A stretch of 64,000 bases of DNA from Candolleomyces eurysporus (taxonomy: Eukaryota; Basidiomycota; Agaricomycetes; Agaricales; Psathyrellaceae), in assembly GCA_027579435.1 (NCBI GenBank), contig JANBPK010000770.1:62001-126000 (forward strand). The letters run 5' to 3'. The notes beneath the pieces were generated by a model. The model was not told the origin of the DNA. It saw only the letters and a program-made list of their open reading frames with translations, and ran no database searches. A program made the position numbers and the translations under genes. Below are positions 43,925 through 55,807 of this stretch, one piece after another (position 1 is the stretch's first letter; each line of letters begins with the position of its first letter).

Positions 43925-46900
43925 ATGTCGTTCTCTGGCAATGTCAGAGCTCGACGGCCAGCATCGCCGCCGCCTGGCTATTCGCACCCACCACCAACAT
44001 CCCAGAGGTTTCCCCATGCACGAGAGGACCATCTAGACGCCGATGAGAGAAGGGCGGCGGCGTCAAAAGGGTACGGGCCAGGGCGGACGAAGGCATATCC
44101 TCCAGGAGGACTAAACTTGTCGTCTGGAGAGTTCAAGGCGCTCTTCGTGATTGTCGTTATCGCCTCGGCCGTGAGGCTGTTCAGGTTGTCGAAGCCTAAC
44201 AGCGTAGTGTGAGTGTCTATCCTCCCCGAATACCCCAGCGGGCTCATGAGGCCGGATACAGATTCGACGAGGTGCACTTTGGCAAGTTTGCCTCAAAGTA
44301 TATCAAGACGCAGTATTATGTCGATGTGCACCCGCCATTGGCAAAGTTACTCCTCACGCTGGCGGCTTTCCTCTTTGGATATGACGGAAACTTTGACTTC
44401 AAAGATATCGGAAAGTGAGTGCACCCAGCTTCATTTCATTTCTTATCTGACTGTGGATCACAAGGGTGTATGAAAACGTTCCTTATGTTGCTATGCGAAT
44501 GCTCCCAGCAGGGCTGGGCGTCGCCACCATCCCACTCGCATACCTTACCCTCCGCGCCCTCGACTGCCGCGCTACAACCGCCCTCCTCGCTTCTCTCTTT
44601 ATCACATTTGAAAACGGTCTCGTCACTCAATCTCGCCACATTCTCCTGGACTCGCCATTGGTTTTCTTTACTGCCCTCACCATCTTTCTATGGGTCGGGT
44701 TCTGCAACGAGGACAAACACAAGCCGTTCACGCCGTCATGGTGGACCTGGCTAACTCTGACAGGTCTATCATTAGGCGCCGTACTGAGCTGCAAATGGGT
44801 TGGACTCTTCACGGTGGCCACGATTGGCTTCAACACAGTGTATCAGCTCTGGGTCCTCCTCGGCGACCTCAGGGTCACACCGAGGTTGTTCATGCGCCAC
44901 TTCATCGCCCGCGCGATCTGCCTCATTGCGGTCCCCATCCTCTTCTACATGTCCATGTTCGCCATCCACTTTGCCATTCTCCAGAACTCTGGAGACGGCG
45001 ACGGCTTTATGAGCTCCGAATTCCAGCACACACTCGGTGGACGTGGTATGGCAGATACGTTTGCGGACGTTGCGATTGGTTCAAAGGTCACCCTTCGCCA
45101 CGTCAATACCCAGGGCGGGTACCTCCACTCTCACCCACACAACTACCCCACTGGTAGCAAGCAACAACAAATCACGCTTTACCCCCACCGAGATCACAAT
45201 AACGACTGGCTCATCCTCAACGGCACTCAAGACGGCGATCCAGGTGTCGATTGGCTCGACCAACCTTTGCATTATATCACCTCTGGAACCCGTATCAAGC
45301 TGCGACACACCTCTACCGAGAAGCACCTCCACTCACACGATCAACGCCCGCCCGTATCCGATGTCGACTTCCAAAACGAAGTTACGGCGTATGGCATGAA
45401 GGGATTCATTGGTGATGCCAACGATGACTGGATTGTCGAGATCACAGATGGTGACAAGCGGGATAAGGAGAGCTACAAGCGCTTGAGGACGCTCAGGACC
45501 ACCTTCAGGCTCCGTCATGCACTTCAGGGCTGCTACCTCTTCTCCCACAAAGTCAAACTCCCGGATTGGGGTTTCGAGCAACAGGAAGTTACGTGCAACA
45601 AGAATGCGGTTAAGGATAACTCCCTGTGGTTTATCGAGACCTCGTCCAACTCGAAGCGTATGTTGTTTCTCTTTGGTTTATCGAGGCTGAAGCTAACCTC
45701 TGAGTAGTTCCCGCCGATGCGCCCAAGGTCAACTACCGTGTCCCTGGCTTCTTTGCCAAGTTCTGGGAGTTGCAGCAGGTTATGTGGACAACTAATGCTG
45801 GTCTCACTGATCGTCATTCGTATGACTCTCGACCTGATTCGTGGCCTCGGCTCCGTCGTGGTATCGTGCGTATCTTCACAGTCATTAACCTATGTCCTGT
45901 TGACCCTATGGCTCTAGAACTTCTGGGTGAAAGATCATCACCAGATCTACCTCATCGGAAACCCACTGGTGTGGTACCTCAGTACCGCTGCTGTCGCTGC
46001 CTACTTCCTCGTTCGGGGCTTCCTCATCCTTCGTGCGAAGCGAGGTTATCGTGACTTTGACAACTGTACGCTCTCTTCCTTCCTAATTCATTCTTTGCAC
46101 GTACTCATACCCGTCTAGCCAAGGTCCTCAAATACGACGCCCTCTGCGGATTCTTCTTCATGGGCTGGTCGCTGCACTACTTCCCCTTCTTCCTGATGCA
46201 GCGTCAGCTTTTCCTGCATCACTACTTCCCTGCACTCTACTTTGCCATCCTGCTATCGTGCTCGGTGTTTGATCTCCTCACGTCGACCATGAGGCCTAGG
46301 ATCCGGTTGCAGATTGCAGCTGTGTTCATCATTTTGGCAATTTGGAACTTCCACCATTTGAGTCCGTTGGCATATGGGAACCCCTGGACGAGGCAGCAGT
46401 GTGAAAAGGCCAAGTGGTTGAAGACCTGGGATTTCTCGTGTAACGATTTCCATGTTGATGTGAGTGTTTGATCTTTCCTCTTTGCTCTATTTATTTCTTT
46501 TCGTTACTGACGGGCTGCTGTTTCTCTAGATCGCCCACTACAACCTGCCCGCTGCGACCCCTCAAAAGTCGACCGCTCCCGTGCTCACAACCATCGGTGG
46601 AGAAGCTGGAGGACGAGCTCCGATCGTCGTAGAAGATAAACATAAAGCGCAAGAGCTCGCCAACAACGAACAGAACAAGGAAACGGACACCGCTGCCGGG
46701 CAGATGGGCAAACCTGAGCCTGGAGTGGACGTTTTCGCAGAGAAGCCTGCGAATGATGCGAAGAGCTCTGTAACCGTCGAGGGGGTTGTCAAAGAGGATC
46801 AGGATACGAGGGACGTCAAGAAGGAGATTAGCTCTGTCGCTCCGGAGGCCAAGACGACTATCGATGCTGCTGCCGCTGCTCCTGAGGGCAAGAAGGAGGA

Positions 46901-47108
46901 CACTGATTCTTCCTCGGCCTCGTCATCACCGACTTCGGAATCCAGCTCCTCTGCATCGGAAGAATCTTCGAAGAAGGAACCTGTGGCGACGGATAAGCCT
47001 GAAGACGTTCCTGCTGCCGCTCCCAAGAAACCGGCTGGACCTTTGGACGAGATGGATATGGAGGCGAAGAAGGTTGCGGAGGAGTTGTACCCTGATGCCG
47101 GATCGTAA
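43925..47108 (+). CDS. PMT2: Dolichyl-phosphate-mannose:protein O-mannosyltransferase
   Basis: Transfers mannose from Dol-P-Man to Ser/Thr of secretory proteins in the ER membrane. Seven exons: 43925-44208, 44262-44414, 44465-45657, 45708-45865, 45918-46065, 46119-46459, 46530-47108, giving 951 residues. After a Pro-rich cytosolic N-terminus comes the first luminal loop, [15 protein letters not shown] followed by [10 protein letters not shown], with the DE pair of the active site; HFGKF points to the PMT2 rather than PMT1/PMT4 branch. Several membrane helices follow, then three MIR repeats ([50 protein letters not shown]) and [10 protein letters not shown]. More helices precede WDFSCNDF. The C-terminal about 180 residues are an unusual acidic Ser/Lys/Glu/Ala-rich tail ([15 protein letters not shown]), probably disordered. 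Subfamily assignment is by motif only. Confidence 0.93.
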
Positions 47109-49298
47109 TTCTTTTATTCTATTCGATTGTTTTAGTCTATGACTTCGAGATTTGTTTTTGTTGAGGCTCCAAAATATTAGGCACTGGCATGGACGCTCTA
47201 CGCACTACCAACTCCTCCGGTGTTACTATTATATCACGACTGAGTAGGGTCCTGGTTCAAAGTTCCAGCTGCCTGTTGTGTAATGTAATTATCATTATGG
47301 CCTTTTCTTTTCGTGAGGCTTTGAAACCGAAACGTGATCTACTGCTGTGTCGCGTGACGTCATGAACTGACGCGTCGTGCCACGATATCACTCTAGAGTT
47401 TACTTTGGTTCTTCTCCAGTGGAAGCAAGCTCAAATGGACATGTGACTGTACGGGTGAAGAATGCTTGTGAACCTCACCATTGGATCTGCAGAGCGCGTC
47501 GTTCACAATCTCCTTTTTTTTATGGCGCCTGCAGTGCGCTGACTTGCATGAGGACTCTCAAAAGCCATGACGAGGGCCAGATTGGCACAGTTCAACTCCA
47601 ACTGGCATACTCAAACGCCATCTGGCGGTACTATTAAATTTAAAAAGGCAGGAATGCTATATTGCCGTTCTTTCTTGGGCAATAAAAGCGAGAGTGTCTC
47701 CATTTACGCACCCGCCAGGCAATTGTAAGGGAAAAACGAAAAAGAAAACACAGTCGTGGGGATAGATACCCGTAGCACGGTAAAGCGCTCGAGACACAGA
47801 ATCTGCCAAAAGGGAGGCTTTGGATAGGGGGAATAAACCCAACTTGAAAGGACAGGACGCAGTCAACGGTATTGAGATGAAATGGTGGTCTGGGCGGGCT
47901 GGAACAATCTGGAAGAGCAGGGGGGAAGTCATGCGCCGCACATGTCTTGATAAAGTTATAAGCAAATAGATAGGGTAGAGAACAAAGGTGACATTCAAAG
48001 AGTGCCCTTGTAGACTCACTCGGCCTAATTTAGCCTAGCTGAGCATCGGACAAGTTAGCCTGCATGCAGCTAAAGCATAGATCAAAGTGGTGGCCGATAC
48101 GTGCCTGAGCTCTGGACTCCTTTGCTTCAGAGCTCAACCATCCCAGAGCGTCAATCTTGAGCAATCTGGAGGTTGGGATCTTTATCTACAAGCCGGCAGG
48201 GACGTAGCGCCCAGGTCACACCGCAGCAAAACTGCGATGGAAATGTCAGTCCGAGCTAGATCACTGGTCAAAATGGGACCAACCATGGAACCGCGATGGA
48301 TCGTATGGCTACATGACGAATTCCGTTGGTACTGGAAATCGACATGGACAAATCGACATGGACAAAAGATGGAAGCATCAATGGCATGCTGAATGGAATC
48401 GCTTTGATGCAGTAGAGCCTCAATTGCTCCTCCGATTCCAGGTCAAGTGTCACCGCTGATTCCGCTGAACTTCCATGTCGAGTTCCATGTCACCTGGTAC
48501 TTCAATGCAGGCACAGGTTCCAGCACAGTTCCACTGTCAGTCCCAACTGAATTAAAATTTGGATGGAGCTAGTGGTTCCATGGCTGCCTTGCCGCTGTGT
48601 CAAGGACTCGAGCAAGTTCGCTTTGGTAGCGGCCAGAAATAGCCAATCGTGAACCACATATTCCCTGCAATCTCTCTGAGCAGGCCGTCCGAACCCCCGC
48701 ACTGGGAAGGAGATATCGATGAACAAACAATCATCGTCAACGCCAACCCGCCAAAAGGAGCGGTTCGGTGTCGAATCCACGGTGACTGTGGTCCTGCTCT
48801 GGGAGGCTTGTGATTCATTCAGCTTTTTCGGGATACTATTTCCGAATCGTCGTTATGTGGGCGCTCGGTGGCTCGGGATAGCTTCACTGAGCTTCAAATT
48901 TCGAGGCGATCAAGCCAAATAAAGCTGAAGGGGAAAGGCACATGGTAGCCGTGGGAGAGCTAAGCGACGATTGCGCAACGTATCCGATCAACATTTCACC
49001 CCATCAGGTAGGTGTAGGTCCCCCTTGTCAAACTCCGCGAACCAGGGACTGGCACCCACATTTGCATACTCGTTCTTTCCTGCGTCCAATTCCAGATAAA
49101 TGAATAGGATCTCTACAGGCAGCTCGAATTTTCGTCAAGCTACATACGATGAACTATCAAAATCAACATGATCTATTGCTCTAAACATGGTTCGGCGGCA
49201 AAGTACAACACGATGGTTTATATCGAGGTCGTCGTCACTAGTTCGCAGAGTGGCTATCGCGTCCCTTTCTACTAGTTCTCGGATTGAGAGAATGAGCT
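47109..49298. other. Intergenic, 2.2 kb
   Basis: No gene is recognised. At 48341-48368 the block AAATCGACATGGAC occurs twice in a row. The surrounding 300 bases are rich in GGAAC/TCCATG words, suggesting a decayed short repeat, but its ends could not be defined. Confidence 0.4.
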
Positions 49299-50754
49299 CT
49301 ATTTGCTCTTGTCCAAACAATCCAACGCATCTGGTGGAATTTCGTAGAGGCCTTCAACGATGCGGGACTGTAAAGGTAACGTTTTCAGCTTTCCTTCCAG
49401 CCACGCCGTCCGCTTGCTTGAGATGACAAAGCACACTGGCAGGTGCTTGAGACAGTACTGAATGGCTTCCAAGATATCGTGAGTGTGCTTCCATGTGCAT
49501 CGGTCCAGGCCGTCGATCACGATCAGAAGTGGCACTCTTCGTTCTTCAAGTGGTAGTGCCTGGAACGTTTGTACGATCAAGTGTTTGACTTGAGTCAATA
49601 TGGACCTCCCAAAGAACTGTCCACCGTATTTCGCGCAGGACTTTTGCAACGCTCTGTCGAAGGAGGGGAGATACATGGTGAGCTCGTGAGCCAGAACCGG
49701 CGCAAACTGGTCCCTTGGGAAGTTGAAAACGTTGACCGATTCAGGAAAAAAGAATGCGGAGGCAAGAGCTCCTTCCTCTTCAAACCGTGTTGCAATGTAG
49801 CGGAGAACATCCTCTCTGCAACTGTCGCTTTCCTGCCATAGCCAAAAGATTGCAGAGTCACGATCGACTTTTGAGATCCAGTCGATGATGGAGTTGAGAG
49901 ATTGTTCAATCGCTATCCGGATACGCGGTAGCCAGCTCTTTGGGCAAGTCTCGTAGTTATGCGTTGCGTATGTTGATTCAGAATGTAATCTTGAGAACTG
50001 CGTCCAGTAGACTGGGAATAGAGCAATCGATTTAAGGTTCGCAGATCAATCAGACGGACGTGCCACGTACCATCGGTTGGCTCGGAATAGGGGTCTGCGT
50101 CGAGAGAGACCGATTGTCGTATAAGTTGTGGTTGGCCTGGCGAACTAGATGACGCTTCAGCAGNTTTTTTGGAGAATTTGTGCTGCCCTTTTCGCCCGCA
50201 TCTGTGCTTGGAGAGCTTTTTTCCCGAGCCTGTGGCATGTTGTCTTCGATGGATATCTCAGAGTCCGGGAAATGACCAAAAAAGAGAAATGATTTGCTGC
50301 CTTACCCTCGCATATTGCTCATACTGGTAGGTGTTTTTCTCGTAGGTATTGGTCCATATGATAGATTTTGTCGTCTTATCTTTGACCTGGGCTTTTGTGA
50401 TTTGGCTTCGAGAGTACTCCAGTCTAATGCGGCAAATTAGCCGGTCCTGGTCCTATTCAGCAGCGGGAAACTTCACCTGTCTCGCATAAAGTCGACTTTG
50501 TTGAGCTCTCTTGCGCTCAGATGGTCTTCAGCCAAAACCGGCGTCAGAACCCCTTCAGTCTTCTTATTCCTGCCGTCCAGCTCCTCTACGTATTTCATCC
50601 TAGAGTTTTTTCCGCCCAAAAAACCTCTGAGGTATCCACCCAATGTCATTCTCCTCGGCGGAAAACGGTGTTTCGTATTTCCGGGGGTGTCCAACGATTC
50701 AGCCGAGTGGGCGGAGGCTTGTGATGAAAAGGATGGACTCCTCGATCGATTCAT
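49299..50754 (-). CDS. NACHT-like protein with degenerate P-loop, copy 1
   Basis: The main minus-strand exon (about 50030-49299) reads IEQSLNSIIDWISK, AIFWLWQESDSCREDVLRYI, ALASAFFFPE, a helical stretch, then RVPLLIVIDGLDRC, CLKHLPVCFVISSKR, and a stop at 49299. Fold order matches a NACHT/STAND NTPase: P-loop strand, FFF strand, Walker B. However, the GxxxxGKS loop is replaced by QESDSCRED, and the acidic residue usually following the Walker B aspartates is Arg. Upstream exons (about 50754-50476 with a MNRSRSPSFSSQ start, and about 50450-50050) give a Ser/Lys-rich N-terminus; their borders and the n at 50164 leave uncertainty. There are no C-terminal repeats, and the protein ends about 65 residues after Walker B. 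It is head-to-head with the kinase-like gene at 51122 and is a paralogue of the gene at 54448-55807. Confidence 0.68.
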
Positions 50755-51121
50755 GCTTGACACGTTCGTCTGGGTGCAAATCCAAATATTGCGAAAAGGT
50801 ATAAGCTGGCGGTGCAGGAGATGGAAAGCGAGAAGGAAGAATCGGGCGGTTGGGAAGATCGTTGTATAAAGATATCTCGGACGCCTTTGGGATGCTATTG
50901 TTTGCCGTACATGTCCCAAATTATAACACTTACCTTTTAGTACTGGTGGTCTTCTATTCAATCACATCAGTACATGTACCGTCGCACGGTAGCAGCCTCG
51001 TGTGCGACGGATGGAATCTGGATGGAATTTGGGTCCCGAGGCATAAACATACACCAACAAGGTTGTTCGCGGGCTTTACGCACAGGCTGTCGTCCCCTCT
51101 CATTCATCGAGGCTCCATCTC
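50755..51121. promoter_or_regulatory. Shared divergent promoter region, NACHT-like 1 / kinase-like 1
   Basis: About 370 bases separate the two divergent starts. The equivalent space in the second module is about 415 bases. A bidirectional promoter is inferred from geometry; no specific site was identified. Confidence 0.5.
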
Positions 51122-52476
51122 ATGTCTCCTGGAAGTTCCAGAGAGAGCTCCCCAAAGCCGAAAAGAAGATACGACCCCAAAGACCTCCTCGACGACGAGA
51201 TATACTGGAGAGAACACTATAACTGGCTCTTGGACGTTGGCTATCGTCTTCGTCCTAGATATAACCCTGATTGGATACCGTCGTGGACCGGCACGAAGTT
51301 GGACCCTGAAGAGTGCGAGGATGGCCAAGTATCTCTGGTGGGCTCATTTCTGCCATTTGATACCTTCCCGAGTTGCTGACATAAACCTTCAGGCTCACTC
51401 AATCAACCACGCAACGTCCACCAAGACTGGTGAAGTCGTCGTTTTGAAGTTGACAGATCTCCTCAAATACCCACATGAGGTCGACGTGACGACATATCTC
51501 TCCACGGAAGAGCTGAGAGCTGAACCAGGTAATCACAACATTCCGCTGATTGAGGTTCTCTATCCCCCCGACGACCGGAACGCACGCATTCTCGTACTAC
51601 CACTATTGCGCAACTACGACAGCCCTCCTTTCAATACCAAAGGTGAAGCAGTTCACTTTTTGGGCCAATTATTCGAGGTCAGTGACTCTCGAAGCTTATA
51701 TCATTCATATTGAACAATTGTAGGCTGTCAGATTTATCCACGACCACCGCGTAGTCCATGGGCAAGTACCGCGTCGAGCAAATTCTCCCGGCTTCTAATG
51801 ACCATGAAACAGTGATATCTCAATAAACAATGTCATGATGGATGCTAGGGACATGTATCCTCATGGCTTTCACCCCGTGGATCAGGATATAAAGGCAGAC
51901 TATAGCACAGGCGTTTCAAGCAAGTACACCCGCACCGAGAAGCCCCCCAAGTACTACCTACTCGATTATGGCCTGTCTCGCCGGTTCGCGGAAGGTGAAG
52001 AACCGGAGCCTCTCGATACTGTGGGGACCGATACGACAGTGCCGGAATATACCAACGAATTCCCGATTGACCCTTTTTTCGTGGACGTTTACTGTGTCGG
52101 GAACATGATTCGACAAGATTTTCTTGACGTGAGTCCTACTTTTCTTGGGCTCAGATCGCTGTCGTATCTACCTCTCTTGTAGGGTGACCCAGACCGACTC
52201 AGCCGGTGTGGCTATCAGGGGTTCGAATTTCTACGCCCGTTGATCAATGACATGATTCAGGACGATCCAAGCATGCGTCCTACCATGGCCCAAGTGGTGT
52301 CGAGATTCGGTGATATAGTGAAGGGTATCAGCAATTCCGAGCTCCGCTCGCCCTGTCGTCCAATCTACCAGGGCGGAGAAGAACCTCTTCCATTTAAAAT
52401 GGCCCGATCTGTGTACCATTGGTACAAACTGGTCACCTATGTTGTTCGTCGACTACCGCCTGTACCAAACTCGTAG
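51122..52476 (+). CDS. Protein kinase-like protein with HGD catalytic loop, copy 1
   Basis: Five exons: 51122-51337, 51393-51677, 51724-51761, 51813-52128 and 52183-52476, giving 382 residues. EVVVLKL holds the probable ATP-binding lysine, and ARILVLPLLRNYDSPPF the hinge. RVVHG plus DISINNVMMD form the catalytic loop, with HGD instead of HRD but the Asp and Asn kept. YYLLDYGLSRRF replaces DFG by DYG, and DVYCVGNM and PSMRPTMAQVVSRF correspond to helices F and H-I. No glycine-rich loop was seen. The C-terminus has a hydrophobic helix-like tail (VYHWYKLVTYVVRRLP). The intron at 51762 uses a GC donor (GCAAGT); its paralogue has GT there. Exon lengths match copy 2 almost exactly. Activity is uncertain. 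Confidence 0.85.
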
Positions 52477-52810
52477 ACGTCTTGCAGCTGTTCGATTTTA
52501 GTCAATGTCCTATCTATTGGCAAAAAATCAGCGAGTGGTTTGTCTCATCGAAAGCATCTCAAGATCCGGCGACGACGTTGAGAATTTGGATATGTTACAT
52601 GATGCGTTACATGATACGGGGTGAGATTAGGCTAAATGATGTTTGGTGCTCGGTTCCGCAGGCCCGAGAAACAACAGTGGCCAGGTTTTTAGCCTCAAAG
52701 AGAGGTTACTCAGTAATACGCGCCTTCGAGAGAACAAAGAGTTCAACCTTTTGCTCGAGGGCTCGTGCGCGGAGTTGGTGCATGTTGACACCTGTGGCGC
52801 AGAGCAATTT

Positions 52811-52904
52811 TGCTTCCGCTTCCCTAATTTGGCTCCGCCGCCTTGATGCGATCGATCAGCGCTCAGCGCTTGGAACCTTTCCATGTGGAATTCAAGCTCA
52901 GCGA
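52811..52904. repeat. Dispersed repeat, copy a
   Basis: Contains TGCTTCCGCTTCCCTAATTT, then CTTGATGCGATCGATCAG and GGAATTCAAGCTCAGCGAC. Related stretches lie at 54081-54172 and 58636-58720, in the same order and on the same strand. Confidence 0.6.
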
Positions 52905-54080
52905 CCTACCTGTCGCTGAGCGTCGATCGATGAATGTTGAATGCCAATGTTAGGAGTTACAGTCTAGCTAACCGGGGCGCATAACAAAATATAGGAAACG
53001 TCTAGATCTCGAGTACTGGTCATTCGACAATCATACCCTCTGTCTCCCATTGTGCGGGGCACAATCGGTCAAGAGCTAGTCGGAAACGGACTGCCTATTG
53101 CGACCTACATCTCACTTCTACTAAGCTTGCCGGTACGAGGCCTCTGAGAGCGAGGGTCGAAGTAACCTACATTTTTGATGTTGAGAGACCGATCCATGCT
53201 AAACGATTGGCTTCCATCAGCACGCAGGCGTATATCTGGCCATTTGCTTGACTCGATTGCGAGCGTTATCGGATCTCAAGATTCTCCAGGGTCTGATGCT
53301 CTCAGTCTGGCTGAATTAACGGCTCGACCATCCGACTGGAGATACTTTCCATTTGGGCCGACACGGTGGTTAGCACAAGGTTTCTGATTCGGTATAGTTC
53401 TCAGCATTGACCATTTGCGCATATCTCGAAAGACCCCGGGCTCGAATGACTGTGAGCTCTTCTAGAGTCTGTCATGTTCCTTATAGAAGATTTCCCAGCC
53501 TTCCTATTTGTGACCCGCGTCTCGCATACTAAGCTGGGAACGCTCGTCAGTGTTCCAACTCCACGGAGCTAGATAGACTCGTAACTCATACCATTTTTTT
53601 TATTTTCGTTTTCGAGCAAACCGGATATTGCTTGAGGGTCTTCAACGCTACTTCTCCAATCAAATAGCCTGCGAGTTGAGTCTCTACGGTGATTCCATCT
53701 ATTCTGGATTCTGTATGGTGAGGACCCCACCTACCTTTTGGTCTCACGCGCACCCACATAAACATTGTAGCGCCATTGGATGACACCCACGGCAACGTAT
53801 TGCCGATATAGATCCCTGAGTCGGGACAACGATGAGAAAACAACTTCCGAACTGCAGGAATTAGGTAGCATGCTGTAGATGGAAACCCAAAATCAGCCAC
53901 AACCATTCATCGAGGTTTGTCGTGAACATATATGCGTAGATCGAGGTTAGGTAACGAAGGAAAAAATCAGTAGGAGCGAACTGAGATTATAAGCTCTGAT
54001 AAGGTCTTTCAACTGTCCTGGATGTAAAAGGTATGATGTGTTTCCGTGCGGGCAGAAGTCGGTGTGGGCCACTGGCAATT

Positions 54081-54172
54081 AGTCCCGCTCTCAAATTGGT
54101 TCCGCCCTTAATGCGATCAGATCCCGTTCGTACGCCCACCCCGTCTTACCTCTTTCGAATTCAAGCTCAGCG
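54081..54172. repeat. Dispersed repeat, copy b
   Basis: The most diverged copy: TTGGTTCCGCCC, AATGCGATCAGATC and CGAATTCAAGCTCAGCG keep the order seen in copies a and c. Confidence 0.5.
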
Positions 54173-54447
54173 TCTGTCCAGGCAACACGTACTTTCCGAC
54201 GTTTGTCCAAGGCCGATGTCACTTCATCCTTGGCCGATTGCATGTACCCAAAGATCACCCAACTTTTGCCCATCCCACTCTTTGGCAGGGTATGCTAGTT
54301 ACCCTTGTACCCCGTGCCTGCCTTCTGCTGTTGGGGGTTGGCCTGCCGCCTTACGATCTACTAAATCCTACTCTTCACTACATTTCCTCATCGTTACTGG
54401 TAGACCAGTCGATGATTAGTTAATAGTACATATAATTGCCATCGATG

Positions 54448-55807
54448 CTACGAGTCGTTTAAACGATACATGCCGTGAGTTACATAGGAGCTCATTTTCC
54501 ACTTTTCGACCTCTTTTGTGATAAATTCCGTCTCAAGGCTAGAGATGAGGAAGCAGATGGGTAATTGCTCTATGCAGTGTGAGATAGCTCGGAGTATTTC
54601 TGGTATGTACCCCTCAGGGGACCTGTCGAGGCTGTCGATAATAAAAAGAAGGGGGCGCTTGCTCTGGACCTCGGGTACGAGCGTTTGAAAACCAGCGACG
54701 AGTAGTTCCTGTGTCTGTTGAAAAAGCTCTCTGTCGAGAATTGTTTGTCCCTTGTTCACAACGATCTCCTGTAGCACAGCGCCGTAGCCTGGAATATATC
54801 GAACGAGTTCTTGGGCAAGAGTTGGAATGAGAGTCCGGATTACGGACACGTTCTGGGTGGGGTCCGTAGGAAAAAAGAAGGAGGTACCAAGGGACGGTGT
54901 GCGCTCCGCGCAGCGATGGGCTACGTGACGAAGGACGTTGTCTCTGCCAGCTTGACTTTTCTGCCATAGCCAAAACACCCTTGAACTTCGCCCAATCCCG
55001 TGCCCCAGCCAGTCAGTGATTGACGCTAGAGATTGCTCAACGGCATGTACTTGGTCTGGCGCATATCGCCCATTCCAATGCACGAAATCGTATCTCGCCC
55101 TTGGCTCTCTATAGGTGATAAATGTCTCCATCCCTGCTCGTAAAATTTGATCCTGAACCTTATCATTCAATGTATGACGGTGAACTTACTGCTTAATGCG
55201 AGAGCTGATGCTTGGCTGTCTGACAATGATCGTCCTACAGGTGCGGTGCCCTCACGTCGGGCACGGAGGGCCTCCTTGATTTCAGCTTTTCTTGCATCGC
55301 TTATGGAAGTCTTGATATACGACTATGAGAACACAGAGAATATGAGTAGTTTCGAGAGTGACATACGACACTGATACGCTGTAGATTGTTTGTATCCGAC
55401 TTCATCCGTGAGTGCCACCGCGCAAAGGAAACGCCCGCCATTCTGTTGAAGGGGTTAGCTTCCATTGAAGAGCGGGCGACATCAGCTTTTTGTCTTTGAT
55501 AAGTGATGCTATGTGAGGAGATGGTGAGAAGGGGTTGACAGTCAAATCGGCTCAATCTTACGTACCGATCTGTGAGCTCCAGCATTTCGTTGAAGGTGTC
55601 CTCAGGGACGACGTGCTTGTTTTTGAGAATAACCTCACTCGCGCTTTCCCCGTCCTTGTCGGTACGGCTTAAGCGGTTTTTGGCTCCATCTGCAGATGCG
55701 AATACACCGCCCATAAGTATCGCGGCTGACACCTTTGGCACTCTAAATGGATGCTTTGCAGGGATGTCGCCTTCCTCTGACGCCTTTTTTCTTCCGAAGA
55801 AAGGCAT
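54448..55807 (-). CDS. NACHT-like protein with degenerate P-loop, copy 2
   Basis: The minus-strand ATG at 55807 opens MPFFGRKKASEEGDIPAK. The exon ends near LELTDR at about 55567 and is followed by exons with ANPFNRMAGVSFARWHSRMK (about 55495-55368), then DARKAEIKEALRARREGTAP (about 55320-55195), then the core exon to 54448. The core has YAPDQVHAVEQSLASITDWL, RVFWLWQKSQAGRDNVLRHV, SFFFPTDPTQ, KRPLLFIIDSLDRSPEG and CIEQLPICFLISS. As in copy 1, the P-loop GKS is lost (KSQAGRDN) and Arg follows the Walker B aspartate pair. It ends soon after, with no repeat domain. Exon joins in 55130-55200 are not certain. It stands head-to-head with kinase-like copy 2. Confidence 0.72.

Larger units (their letters stand above)
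52477..54447. other. Intergenic between the two NACHT/kinase modules
   Basis: About 2 kb without a recognisable gene. It holds two copies of a dispersed short repeat, listed separately. Confidence 0.4.
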
